Source: Pedobacter sp. Leaf41 | GTDB lineage: Bacteria; Bacteroidota; Bacteroidia; Sphingobacteriales; Sphingobacteriaceae | NCBI RefSeq assembly: GCF_001422545.1 | Contig: NZ_LMLE01000001.1 | Coordinates: 1,485,603-1,549,602 of the forward strand | DNA: 64,000 nt | Reading direction: 5' to 3' | Shown here: positions 29,565 through 38,439 of the stretch, piece after piece | How the letters are laid out: each line of letters begins with the position of its first letter | How positions within the stretch are numbered: the first letter of the stretch is position 1 | Program-made: the position numbers and the translations under genes | The notes under the pieces: generated by a model | Database searches by the model: none | The model's input: the letters and a program-made list of their open reading frames with translations, nothing else | What the model was told of the DNA's origin: nothing

Positions 29565-31118
29565 TTAGTTCATCTCAACTTTTACAGGCTTCAATGTTTT
29601 AGATCTATAAATTTCTTTTCCATCAACAAACACCGTAAAACCTTTTCCTTTATTGTACTTTTTCCCGGTTTTGTCCCAGATTAAAGTCACTATTTTATTA
29701 TGGTATGTTAGATTATCCAAAGCAAACCAATCCCATTTATTTTTAGGGATTAATGGGTAGATTTCTAACATATTATCCTGACGAGGTTTTAATCCAATCA
29801 GGTCATTAATAATCAAATCGTTAAAAGTGGAGTGATTATAAAAACTACTTCTAGGATTATCGCCTTTTAGCCATTCTCCCGTTTTTTCATCCTGATATTC
29901 GCCAATGTACGGTTTGCCATTTTTCACATGAGAAGCCGCATATTGATGCAGTTCCTGGTAAAAAACCTGTGCACTCATTTTACCGTGATTTTTGTAGTTT
30001 GTGAGCAAATTCGAAAGCCCTTTTAAGGTTTGCGAGCTTGCAAAAGGCCAAAGTGCACCATCCCATTCGCAGCTATGACCCGTACCACGGGTTCTAAAAG
30101 TTGGCTCCCGACGCTCGGCAGTAGTTAATCCCCAGGGAGCTTTAAAGCCGGCGGTATCCAATAATTGATTCCATGCCTTTGCGTATTCTGCCTTATCATC
30201 AGGCAGGTTGAAATCCCAAGGTGTAAAACCAATGGCTTCGCGTACATCAGCCGAACCACCTTTTGCTTTCCTGGTTTCAAAGAATGATTCAGATGAATTC
30301 CACAGACTATCCTGCACTAATTTTTTAATCGCTTTAGCCTTTGATTGATATTTTGAAACCAAAGCTTGATCGCTAAACATTTCAGCAATCTTCGCCAAAG
30401 CCACAGCATTTCCATACATGTAACTGTTAATGGTAGGGCGTTGATTTTGATCCTTCCTTGAGCCACTCACTGATTCTTCCATTCCATCTTTCACATCATG
30501 TTGCCAGAACAAGCCATTTTTAAGTTGTCGCTGAGTTTCCCATTTGGAATAATCTTCATCAAGTGCCGGAAGAATTTCTTTTAAAAAACCCTGATCAGGT
30601 TTTACCAGATAGTTCTGATAAACGGCATCATCAACCCAACTGCTAAATTGATGAAAACGTTGTTTTGTTTGACCAACATCGGCCTTATAAAGCCAAAATT
30701 TAATATAATCTTTTAAATAGCTATTGTCTTTTAACCAACGGCCTTCATAAATATGATGCCCTAAAGCACAGCTGATAGAGTTGTATTTTCCAGCGTGTTT
30801 TACAGGTTCAATAAATTCGGTAAAAATGAATCCTTCCGGTGTTTTAACCAAATGCTTTCTAAAGGTCCACCAACGGTAATAATAATTTTGTTCCAGAACA
30901 GAATCAGGGCATTCGAATAAAGGCGCCTGATCTGCCAGCCATTTAAAAGCGTCGGCATTTGGAATATAATTTTTTACCGCTTCGTCATCAATTGAATTAA
31001 AATACGATACATATCTATTTAATTTCTCAGTGCCTAAAATAGATTTTTGCTGTGTAAAGCCCGTAAACGCCATAACCGACAAGGAAATGGTCGCTATAAA
31101 ATTTCGTGTATTTCTCAT
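29565..31118 (-). CDS. MGH1-like/GH63-type (alpha/alpha)6-barrel glycosidase
   Basis: The 517-residue protein has a signal peptide ending near AFTGF. The main part is an (alpha/alpha)6 barrel of the type grouped with mannosylglycerate hydrolase-like and GH63/GH65 enzymes. The DGMEESVSGS motif provides the likely acid Asp, and CEWDGALWPFASSQTL carries the late conserved Glu. A small C-terminal beta domain follows (TYHNKIVTLIWDKTG). Its ATG overlaps the stop codon of the preceding GH67-like gene by one base (TAATG), so the two are translationally coupled. It probably removes a terminal sugar from a pectin fragment; the linkage is unknown. Confidence 0.6.
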   Translation of the reverse strand: MRNTRNFIATISLSVMAFTGFTQQKSILGTEKLNRYVSYFNSIDDEAVKNYIPNADAFKWLADQAPLFECPDSVLEQNYYYRWWTFRKHLVKTPEGFIFTEFIEPVKHAGKYNSISCALGHHIYEGRWLKDNSYLKDYIKFWLYKADVGQTKQRFHQFSSWVDDAVYQNYLVKPDQGFLKEILPALDEDYSKWETQRQLKNGLFWQHDVKDGMEESVSGSRKDQNQRPTINSYMYGNAVALAKIAEMFSDQALVSKYQSKAKAIKKLVQDSLWNSSESFFETRKAKGGSADVREAIGFTPWDFNLPDDKAEYAKAWNQLLDTAGFKAPWGLTTAERREPTFRTRGTGHSCEWDGALWPFASSQTLKGLSNLLTNYKNHGKMSAQVFYQELHQYAASHVKNGKPYIGEYQDEKTGEWLKGDNPRSSFYNHSTFNDLIINDLIGLKPRQDNMLEIYPLIPKNKWDWFALDNLTYHNKIVTLIWDKTGKKYNKGKGFTVFVDGKEIYRSKTLKPVKVEMN

Positions 31119-33862
31119 TATTCAAATAACCAGTCTATATCTTTTCCTCTACCATCTAAGCCTGCATTGAAGATACGCAGTTCTTGTTTATCATCAATAA
31201 AACCTAATATTAAACATTCGCCTTTACCCAAATTTAACGTATGCGTTCCTGCCGGGAATGAATAAGCATGTACGTTTGCCGGCGGAAAGCCGTTTATCAC
31301 CAAAGCATTCGAAATTTTAATTTCCGACTGGCCATAGTTATTTGCACTTGCATCGGTTTCCAACTGAGGTGGCGCCAGGTATTTTGGGTTTTTCTGATTG
31401 AAAAATCCCACCAATAACTTTACTGGAGCTTTAGTCGAAAATTTGATTTCAGTAGCCGTTTTAACTTGTTTTTCCTTTGAAATTTTTATTCCTCTCAAAC
31501 CGATCAATTGTTCGGCAACTTCTTTGATTTGAACGGTGGTATCTGTAAATACCTCCACATTTTTGTTGATGATGTATTTTGAAGATTCGTTAAGTACATT
31601 CACTTCAGCAGTTTTGTAAGGCATAACTTTAGCAACAGCTGCTCCGTTTACTAATTTTAAAGAATCGATGCTTTTTTTAAAATGGTTTAATTCTTTTGTA
31701 AAAACAGGCAACATTTCTTTCCAATGGATAAAAGTTTTATCAACTCCTCGCATTGGAATTTTTCTTTGTTTGGTTTGCATGCTATTGGCATATAAATAAC
31801 TGCTTTCAGTAAGCTTAACCAGTTTAGCATAATGATCCACACTTTTTTGCAAAAAAGGCAATGCCTGCTCTAAATCGGCAACGTTGTTAGAGTATTTATA
31901 CCTCAAAATCCATAGTGCTGATTTTACCTTTTCTGCATAGAAATTAGCCATTTCGTCATAGCAATACATGTCGTTTTTAAGGCGATTAAACTCTTCAATA
32001 TCTTTGGTTGCTTTTACCTTTTCGATAGATGCCAATGCCTTTTTACCATGTTCCACCACTTCTTTAGCAACCTGAACAGGCGTTTCGCCAATGTGACCTT
32101 GTTTTTTCCATTCCTTTTCAGCGTACTCAATAATCATCTCGCCTTCTGGCGCTTCCGATTCGTACATCAATGTAAATAAACCGTAACGGAAAGGGTTAAT
32201 TAACTGCGTCATCAGCATACCTAAAGTTAAGGTTTGGCGGTTGCCATCGGTAATGCCGTACCTACGCAATAATTTTGGCGATATCTCTCCAGACTCTTCA
32301 TAGGCATTCAAGATTGATTTTCCATCCGCCAAGCTCGAACCATATTTATCAGCAAGCTGCTTGCCCCAATAATTAATTTCCTGTGGGCGATCACGTTCTG
32401 ATTTCCAGGCGTATCTTGCCCATTCCTTGTACCAAATCCAGTCGCGATCTACCTCTAAAATCCTTCCTTTCACATCATCGGCGGCATAAGGCCAATCCCA
32501 ATAGCTGTGTTGAGGATACAAATGCAAACCTTTAGCGTTGTATATTTTATTCATCGCTATAACCGATTTCTGAATAAAATCTGCAGATCCATATCTAAAA
32601 GGCTCCAGATTTGCCAGGATGTGAACGTTTGAAATGTTTATCGTGCCAATGGCTGCCAATTTCCGGTTGAGCTCTGCCCATGCACCACGAGGTTCGTAAG
32701 TTGTTAAAGCCTCGCCATTGAATTTATTTTCGGTATATAAGTTTTTATAAAAAGGTAAAGCTGCTTTCATCACCGCCGGTGCATCAGTATCGTGCGCCCG
32801 TAAAACAATTGGCGGCTCCTCTTTAATTCCGGCTGCCTTTAAACCGTCTTTCACTCCGGGTATAATGGTTTTGGTAAACCAGTCAATATCATCCTGACCG
32901 ACACCTTCCATGGCCTCGCCTAGCGCAACCATTAAACCCACATTTGGATATTTTGCTACAAAAGCAGAAATAGATTTCTGTGTATAATCAGCAATTAAAG
33001 GAATAATCGGACGGTTCCTGTCTTGGGTCTTCAAGCCATGTTTGTCTGCAAAAGGTTTCGGGATAATGATGTTATAAAACATCTGAATAACCCAAATTCC
33101 ACGTTTATCAGCCTCACTGGTTAGAAAACGGAAAATTTCTTCGTTCTTTTTTAAAGTCGCATCATCCACTTCAACCGCATAAGGATATTCTTTAAGCCTT
33201 AACAAGGATGAAAATGGATGTCCGTTCCATAAATAAAGAGAATTATAACGGTTTTCAACCATCATATCCAAATATTTTATCCATAGCTTTTTATCATACA
33301 ACCATGGAAAAGACTCCTCCGTATAAGGATATTCATAAACATCATGACCAGGGAGATAATCGGGTTTTTGGAGGCCAATGCAAGTTCCCCTTAATACCAT
33401 TTCCGGATGATCGGTATAGGAAAGCTTTGCTGGGAGAACTTTGTTTTCAGCAATTTTATCGGTCAAATCCAAACAACCATAAAGGGTTCCTGAATGGTCT
33501 GCACCTATAATATAAAGGGTTCCATCTTGATCATAAGAAACGGAAAAACCTTCTTTACCAGCTGTAGAAGCCTTGTTGACAATTGAAACCGGGAATTGCG
33601 GTTTAAAAATTTTGTCGTCTGCAGTGCCGATAACAATAGAATTTTTACCCTTTACAAACTTCTGTCGATAATCAACCACACTAAACTTAACGTTATAACC
33701 ACTTGCAATCAACGCATCCGTCAGGCGTTTCAACCCAAACTTTTCACGTGTACCACTTTGCGAGGATATATAGATGGTTTTTGATTTTGCTGCTGGCGTT
33801 ACTGAATTCGCTATCGCACTGCTCGAAATAAAAAGGAAAATAAAAATCAGAAAATTTCTCAT
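31118..33862 (-). CDS. GH67-like (alpha-glucuronidase-type) secreted protein
   Basis: From the ATG at 33862 the product has 914 residues with a signal peptide ending near SAIAN. A longer frame begins at TTG 11 codons earlier, but the ATG puts the signal at the start and was chosen. Residues about 25-140 form the alpha/beta domain common to GH67, GH20 and GH84 (TLYIIGADHSGTLYGCLDL). A TIM barrel of about 330 residues follows (FRYGSADFIQKS, QHSYWDWPYAADD), then helices. This layout fits an alpha-glucuronidase-like family, though I cannot point to certified catalytic residues. It is first in the run MGH1, GH28, GH95, GH2, with TAACCAAA at 33912-33919. Confidence 0.55.
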   Translation of the reverse strand: MRNFLIFIFLFISSSAIANSVTPAAKSKTIYISSQSGTREKFGLKRLTDALIASGYNVKFSVVDYRQKFVKGKNSIVIGTADDKIFKPQFPVSIVNKASTAGKEGFSVSYDQDGTLYIIGADHSGTLYGCLDLTDKIAENKVLPAKLSYTDHPEMVLRGTCIGLQKPDYLPGHDVYEYPYTEESFPWLYDKKLWIKYLDMMVENRYNSLYLWNGHPFSSLLRLKEYPYAVEVDDATLKKNEEIFRFLTSEADKRGIWVIQMFYNIIIPKPFADKHGLKTQDRNRPIIPLIADYTQKSISAFVAKYPNVGLMVALGEAMEGVGQDDIDWFTKTIIPGVKDGLKAAGIKEEPPIVLRAHDTDAPAVMKAALPFYKNLYTENKFNGEALTTYEPRGAWAELNRKLAAIGTINISNVHILANLEPFRYGSADFIQKSVIAMNKIYNAKGLHLYPQHSYWDWPYAADDVKGRILEVDRDWIWYKEWARYAWKSERDRPQEINYWGKQLADKYGSSLADGKSILNAYEESGEISPKLLRRYGITDGNRQTLTLGMLMTQLINPFRYGLFTLMYESEAPEGEMIIEYAEKEWKKQGHIGETPVQVAKEVVEHGKKALASIEKVKATKDIEEFNRLKNDMYCYDEMANFYAEKVKSALWILRYKYSNNVADLEQALPFLQKSVDHYAKLVKLTESSYLYANSMQTKQRKIPMRGVDKTFIHWKEMLPVFTKELNHFKKSIDSLKLVNGAAVAKVMPYKTAEVNVLNESSKYIINKNVEVFTDTTVQIKEVAEQLIGLRGIKISKEKQVKTATEIKFSTKAPVKLLVGFFNQKNPKYLAPPQLETDASANNYGQSEIKISNALVINGFPPANVHAYSFPAGTHTLNLGKGECLILGFIDDKQELRIFNAGLDGRGKDIDWLFE

Positions 33863-34200
33863 TCGGTTGGCTCTAATAACAAACCTTGAAAACAAGGCTA
33901 AGGAAATAACATTTGGTTAAAAAGCTTATTTAAATATAAATAAATTATTCAAATATAAGTATTATAGCCTTTGGATTTTGTAATATTTCTGCAAGGTAAA
34001 CCATCTTTCAATAACTTTAAAGGCAATATGACAACATCAGCAAGTATTTTGGTAAGAAGATCAAATTTTTAATCGAGAATATCTGCTTTATTTGTAAGTG
34101 TAAAAACAAAAACAAAGAGAAGCGTTGTATATATTTGCTTCTTACTCCGATTTCGATCAGGATTTTAACCAAATTATCAATTATTAATCTGAAAAAAAAT
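33863..34200. promoter_or_regulatory. Divergent promoter region between the GH67-like run and the fucose-type cassette
   Basis: The gap of 338 bases holds no gene. For the plus strand, a Bacteroidota -7-like box TATATTTG lies at 34130-34137, followed by TAACCAAA (34166-34173) and the SDR ATG at 34201. For the minus strand, TAACCAAA lies at 33912-33919 and GGCTC at 33869-33873. No -33 TTTG box was found at the exact usual distance from the plus-strand box. Confidence 0.5.
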
Positions 34201-34965
34201 ATGTTTTCATTACAAAATAAACGAGCTGTAGTTACAGGTGGTGGAAGTGGAATTGGAAAAGCCATAGCGACCATATTGGCAAAACAAGGTGCAGAAGTGC
34301 ACATCATCGAGCTGGGTGTAGAACAAGCTGCCGGAGCGTTATCAGAAATTGAAGCGGCTGGCGGAAAGGCTTTTAGTTACGCTTGCGACGTTGCTGACCA
34401 TCAGGCAGTAAAAGAAATTTTCAGTAGAATCGGAGCGATTAACATTTTGGTAAACAACGCTGGCATTGCCCATATTGGTAAGGCCGATACCACTGAAGAA
34501 TCTGATTTCGACAAGGTAATGCGTGTGAATGTAAAAGGCGTATATAATTGCTTGTACGCTGCTATCCCACAATTGCGGGAAGCTGGCGGTGGTGTAATTA
34601 TCAATATGGCTTCCATTGCTGCATTAATCGGACTACCAGATCGTTTTGTTTACAGCACTGCAAAGGGTGCAGTTAAAGCGATGACCATGAGCGTTGCAAA
34701 AGATTATATCGGCGAAAATATCAGATGCAACTCTATTTCTCCAGCCAGAGTGCATACGCCTTTTGTTGATGGGTTTCTACAAAAGAACTATCCAGATAAT
34801 ATTGATGAAATGTTTGAGAAACTTTCGAAAACTCAACCAATTGGGAGGATGGCGAAGCCGGAGGAAGTTGGTGCCCTTGCTTTATATTTATGTAGCGATG
34901 AAGCTTCTTTTATAACCGGCTGCGATTATCCTATTGATGGCGGCTTTACTACATTAAATAATTAG
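34201..34965 (+). CDS. SDR dehydrogenase, likely 2-keto-3-deoxy-L-fuconate dehydrogenase
   Basis: The 254-residue classical short-chain dehydrogenase has TGGGSGIG (12-19) for NAD(P) binding, NNAG (85-88), catalytic Ser138, Tyr151 and Lys155 (YSTAK). The C-terminal PARVHTPFVDGFLQKNYP and SFITGCDYPIDGG stretches resemble the 2-keto-3-deoxy-L-fuconate 4-dehydrogenases of oxidative fucose operons. A longer frame from an upstream TTG would run through the leader; the ATG, preceded by a TAACCAAA copy 27 bases before it, is preferred. It opens a five-gene cassette (hydrolase, mutarotase, lactonase, lactate dehydrogenase). L-fucose dehydrogenase itself is a possible alternative role. Confidence 0.8.
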   Translation: MFSLQNKRAVVTGGGSGIGKAIATILAKQGAEVHIIELGVEQAAGALSEIEAAGGKAFSYACDVADHQAVKEIFSRIGAINILVNNAGIAHIGKADTTEESDFDKVMRVNVKGVYNCLYAAIPQLREAGGGVIINMASIAALIGLPDRFVYSTAKGAVKAMTMSVAKDYIGENIRCNSISPARVHTPFVDGFLQKNYPDNIDEMFEKLSKTQPIGRMAKPEEVGALALYLCSDEASFITGCDYPIDGGFTTLNN

Positions 34966-34993
34966 ATAAAATACAATATAAATACTTTCTAAA

Positions 34994-35848
34994 ATGAAAT
35001 TAATACGATTTGGCGAACCAGGATTTGAAAAACCAGGTGTGATTATCAATGAAAAATATTACGACGCTTCATCATTGGTTGATGATTATAACGAGACCTT
35101 TTTTGGTGGCGACGGTTTGGAAAAATTAAAGAGAGATCTTGAGTCGGCTGATTTACCAGAGGTTGATCAAAATGTACGTTTGGGAGCAGCGCTTGCTCGC
35201 CCATCAAAACTTATTTGCGTAGGCTTAAACTATAAAGATCATGCTGCAGAAACCAATGCGGCGATCCCCACGGAGCCTATTTTGTTTTTTAAGGCAACAT
35301 CAGCAATCGTTGGTCCGAATGACGATTTAGTGATTCCAAAAAACAGCAAAAAAACTGACTGGGAAGTGGAACTGGCTATCGTGATTGGCAAAAAAGCCAG
35401 TTATGTTTCAGAAGAAAACGCTTTAGATCATGTTGCAGGTTATGTTTTGCATAATGATTACAGCGAACGCGAATTCCAACTGGAAAGAAACGGACAATGG
35501 GTTAAGGGTAAAAGCTGCGACACATTCGCCCCTATCGGCCCATTTATTGCCACCCAAGACGAAATTGCTGACGTCCACAATCTTCGCCTTTGGCTAACCG
35601 TGAATGGTAAAACATTACAAGATGGAAACACATCGAATCTGATTTTCAATGTTCCTTTCATGATTTCCTACATCAGCCAGTTTATGACACTTTTACCTGG
35701 CGACGTGATTACTACCGGAACACCTGCAGGTGTTGGTTTGGGCCAAAAACCTGAACCATGGTATTTAAAAGCCGGTGATGTGGTAGAATTGGGAATTGAC
35801 GGCTTAGGCAGCAGCAAACAAACTGTTAAAGCTTACAACGGAAACTAA
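34994..35848 (+). CDS. Fumarylacetoacetate hydrolase-family protein, likely 2,4-diketo-3-deoxy-L-fuconate hydrolase
   Basis: The 284-residue protein has the FAH-family core: KLICVGLNYKDHA, a WEVELAIVIGK metal-binding segment, HNDYSERE, GKSCDTFAPIGPF and LPGDVITTGTPAGVG. These enzymes cut C-C bonds of acyl-pyruvate-type compounds using a divalent metal. In oxidative L-fucose pathways this member splits 2,4-diketo-3-deoxy-L-fuconate into pyruvate and L-lactate, which fits the SDR before it and the lactate dehydrogenase three genes after. It is cytoplasmic, 28 bases downstream of the SDR. Confidence 0.85.
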   Translation: MKLIRFGEPGFEKPGVIINEKYYDASSLVDDYNETFFGGDGLEKLKRDLESADLPEVDQNVRLGAALARPSKLICVGLNYKDHAAETNAAIPTEPILFFKATSAIVGPNDDLVIPKNSKKTDWEVELAIVIGKKASYVSEENALDHVAGYVLHNDYSEREFQLERNGQWVKGKSCDTFAPIGPFIATQDEIADVHNLRLWLTVNGKTLQDGNTSNLIFNVPFMISYISQFMTLLPGDVITTGTPAGVGLGQKPEPWYLKAGDVVELGIDGLGSSKQTVKAYNGN

Positions 35849-35849
35849 C

Positions 35850-36179
35850 ATGAAAAGATACTGCTTTACGCTCGATTTGATCGACAATGACGACCTAATT
35901 GCTGCTTACAAGCAGTATCATCAATCGGTTTGGCCTGAAATTTTACAAAGCATTAAATCTTCTGGGATAGATGACATGGAAATTTACCTTTCCGGAACCC
36001 GCCTTTTCATGGTGATGGATGTAAACGACAGCTTTACTTTTGAAAAGAAAACAGCAGCCGATTTAAAGAATGCGAAAGTGCAGGAATGGGAAGAGTTGAT
36101 GTGGAAATATCAGCAAGCCTTGCCCGGTGCTTTACCCGGCGAAAAATGGAGATTGATGGACCAGATTTTTAAACTATAA
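35850..36179 (+). CDS. L-rhamnose/L-fucose mutarotase (RhaM-type)
   Basis: This 109-residue protein has the usual length of the RhaM family. The YHQSVWPEILQSIKSSGI segment carries the catalytic-type histidine. IDDMEIYLSGTRLFMVMDV and WEELMWKYQQ are typical too. It interconverts alpha and beta forms of a 6-deoxyhexose. Its place between the FAH hydrolase (one base gap) and lactonase makes L-fucose the better substrate here than L-rhamnose, because no rhamnose isomerase or kinase is seen in the window. Confidence 0.85.
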   Translation: MKRYCFTLDLIDNDDLIAAYKQYHQSVWPEILQSIKSSGIDDMEIYLSGTRLFMVMDVNDSFTFEKKTAADLKNAKVQEWEELMWKYQQALPGALPGEKWRLMDQIFKL

Positions 36180-36187
36180 CAATTATT

Positions 36188-37009
36188 ATGATCGACTCTC
36201 ACGTACATTTCTGGAATTTCGAGCCTGTTAGAGACAGTTGGATTTCAGAGGAAATGAATGCCATCCGGAAAGACTTTTCTCCAAAAAATTTGATGCGAAC
36301 TTACAATGAGCTTCAAATTTCAGGTTGTGTTGCAGTTCAGGCAAACCAGTCGGAAGCTGAAAATGATTTTTTGCTTACGCTTGCGGAGCAAAATGAAATG
36401 ATCAAAGGAATAGTGGGATGGGTTGATTTGAAAGACAAAAATTTACCAGATCGATTAAGTCATTGGAAAAACTTTAAAAAGATTAAGGGTTTCAGGCATG
36501 TTTTGCAGGCCGAAAGCCACGAGTTTATTGTGGATCCGAAATTTGTTGATGGCGTAAAGCAGCTTAACGAGTTTGCATTCACCTATGATTTACTTTGCTA
36601 CCATAACCAACTGAAAAGTATTTTGGAACTGGTTGACCAACTTCCAGATCAACCGCTGGTTTTAGATCATTGTGCTAAACCCGATGTAAAATCTCAAGAC
36701 CTCAAAACATGGTCTGGTCATATCAAAACGCTTGCGCAAAACAAAAATGTATCATGCAAAGTTTCTGGACTGTTAGCCGAAGCCGATTGGAAAAACTGGA
36801 AGGAAGTCGAAATATTTAATTGTTTCGATGTGATTTTTGAGAATTTTGGCTGCGAAAGAGTGATGTATGGCAGTGATTGGCCAGTAATGCTCATCAGTCG
36901 GCCATACCAGGATTGGTTTAACTTGGTAACTAAGTATGCAATGCAATTTACTGATGCCGAAAGAAAACTTATTTTTGGAGAGAATGCAAGTGCTTTTTAC
37001 AAACTCTGA
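36188..37009 (+). CDS. Amidohydrolase-family lactonase, likely L-fuconolactonase
   Basis: The 273-residue protein has the amidohydrolase_2 pattern: IDSHVHFWNF with the HxH metal site at the start, a central KGFRHVLQ, LDHCAKP, and GSDWPV near the end. Related enzymes open L-fucono-1,5-lactone or L-rhamnono-lactone to the sugar acid. It begins 8 bases after the mutarotase stop. Together with the other genes it covers the lactone step of an oxidative L-fucose route. The dehydrogenase that makes the lactone and the dehydratase that acts on L-fuconate are not in the window. Confidence 0.85.
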   Translation: MIDSHVHFWNFEPVRDSWISEEMNAIRKDFSPKNLMRTYNELQISGCVAVQANQSEAENDFLLTLAEQNEMIKGIVGWVDLKDKNLPDRLSHWKNFKKIKGFRHVLQAESHEFIVDPKFVDGVKQLNEFAFTYDLLCYHNQLKSILELVDQLPDQPLVLDHCAKPDVKSQDLKTWSGHIKTLAQNKNVSCKVSGLLAEADWKNWKEVEIFNCFDVIFENFGCERVMYGSDWPVMLISRPYQDWFNLVTKYAMQFTDAERKLIFGENASAFYKL

Positions 37010-37104
37010 TAATTAAACCAGGCCGATAGAACAGGATGGAAAATTTAATTTAAAATATTAGTTTTCGCCTCTAGAACCAAATAATAGATAATGAACAAAT
37101 TAAT

Positions 37105-38274
37105 ATGAGTAAAAAGATCACATTCCCTTATAATCCACAATATCCCTCCATTGCCGATTTAAGAGTTAAGGCGAAGTCAAGAATTCCAAAGTTTGCTTTC
37201 GACTATCTCGAAGGGGGTTGCAATGAAGGACTCAACCTCATTAGAAACGAAAACGATTTTGACGACATTTATTTAAAACCAAACTACTTAAAAGTGGGTG
37301 GTGATATTGACATGTCTGTCGAACTTTTCGGTCGCCGTTATAGTTCACCGTTTGGAATTTCGCCGATTGGTTTGCAAGGTTTAATGTGGCCAAACGCACC
37401 AGAAATTTTAGCGAGGGCCGCAGCAAAAGCAGATATCCCATATACGCTCAGTACGGTATCTACGAGCAGCATCGAACGTATTGCTGAAGTATCGGATGGA
37501 AAAGCCTGGTTCCAATTATATCATCCGACAGAAAATAGCTTAAGAGATGATATCCTTAAAAGATTAAAAGCAGTAGAGTGCCCGGTTCTGGTCGTTTTAG
37601 TTGATGTACCGGCTTTTGGTTTACGATACAAAGAGATCAAGAGTGGACTTTCTATCCCACCAAAAATGTCTGTCAATAATATTCTGCAAGCTTTTGCCCG
37701 TCCACTATGGGGAATAAAAACGCTGCAACATGGCATTCCTTCTTTCGCAACATTAAAACCTTACATGGAAAAAGGCATGGATATGTCGCAATTGGGGCAA
37801 TTTATGAACAAAACCTTCACCGGAAAAGTTGATATCGAAAAAGTTTCGGCTATCCGCGAGATTTGGAAAGGACCTTTGGTACTTAAAGGAATTGCTACCG
37901 ATGAAGATATGCAGGCAGCGATTCAAATTGGTGTAGATGGTGTAATTGTATCTAACCATGGCGGCAGACAAATTGATGCAGGCGAATCCTCTATCAATTC
38001 GTTAATCAAACTCGCCGCTAATCCGGCATACAAATCAAAGCTTAAAATTATGATGGACGGAGGTATTCGTTCAGGTGTAGATTTAGCAAGGGCACATGCC
38101 GTAGGTTCGGAATTTAATTTTATGGGCCGCCCTTTTATGTATGGCGTAGGTGCGCTTGGCAATGAAGGTGGTGATCATACCATCAATATGTTCAAAACGC
38201 ATTTGTATCAGATTATGCAGCAGTTAACCATTGAGAAAATTACTCAGTTTCCTGATCGGTTACTACACCCTTAA
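37105..38274 (+). CDS. FMN-dependent alpha-hydroxyacid dehydrogenase, likely L-lactate dehydrogenase
   Basis: The 389-residue protein belongs to the lactate/glycolate oxidase barrel family. Catalytic His286 is in VIVSNHGGRQID. The FMN region includes SPIGLQGLMW, FQLYHP, VLKGIATDEDM and MMDGGIRSG. It is at the end of the fucose-type cassette, where L-lactate is the predicted product of the FAH hydrolase, so oxidation to pyruvate is the natural role. A separate TAATATG-like start spacing (95 bases after the lactonase) may give it some extra promoter control. It ends at the strong terminator at 38324-38354. Confidence 0.85.
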   Translation: MSKKITFPYNPQYPSIADLRVKAKSRIPKFAFDYLEGGCNEGLNLIRNENDFDDIYLKPNYLKVGGDIDMSVELFGRRYSSPFGISPIGLQGLMWPNAPEILARAAAKADIPYTLSTVSTSSIERIAEVSDGKAWFQLYHPTENSLRDDILKRLKAVECPVLVVLVDVPAFGLRYKEIKSGLSIPPKMSVNNILQAFARPLWGIKTLQHGIPSFATLKPYMEKGMDMSQLGQFMNKTFTGKVDIEKVSAIREIWKGPLVLKGIATDEDMQAAIQIGVDGVIVSNHGGRQIDAGESSINSLIKLAANPAYKSKLKIMMDGGIRSGVDLARAHAVGSEFNFMGRPFMYGVGALGNEGGDHTINMFKTHLYQIMQQLTIEKITQFPDRLLHP

Positions 38275-38275
38275 A

Positions 38276-38436
38276 ATTCCCTGAAGGGGACTTTGCATAG
38301 CACAGATAACATGATCCAAAACAAAAAAGCAAGACTTGGTAGGTCTTGCTTTTTGTATTTATATCTATTCCAAGCAAGTGGAAGTCTATTTAGGAACAGC
38401 CAGCTTGCTTTTCAACTCTCCCTTCAGGGGGCTGGG
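38276..38436. repeat. Convergent gap with a pair of GGGG-rich inverted sequences
   Basis: Near both ends are related strings: TTCCCTGAAGGGG at about 38277-38289 and CTCCCTTCAGGGGG at about 38417-38430. They are short palindromes (CCCTGAAGGG type) of the kind repeated between genes in this group of bacteria. The terminator hairpin lies between them. No gene was supported in this interval. Confidence 0.4.
38324..38354. terminator. Bidirectional terminator between lactate dehydrogenase and aldose epimerase
   Basis: AAAAAGCAAGAC (38324-38335) pairs with GTCTTGCTTTTT (38343-38354) over a 7-base loop. A/T runs flank both arms, so it can stop both converging transcripts. Confidence 0.9.
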
Positions 38437-38439
38437 GGC

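Noticed and set aside
33863..33895. Upstream TTG extension of the GH67-like gene
   Set aside because: The ATG at 33862 gives a direct signal peptide; the extra 11 residues do not resemble a signal.
34135..34200. Upstream TTG extension of the SDR gene
   Set aside because: The extension runs through the TAACCAAA leader element and adds residues not seen in SDR proteins; ATG at 34201 fits better.
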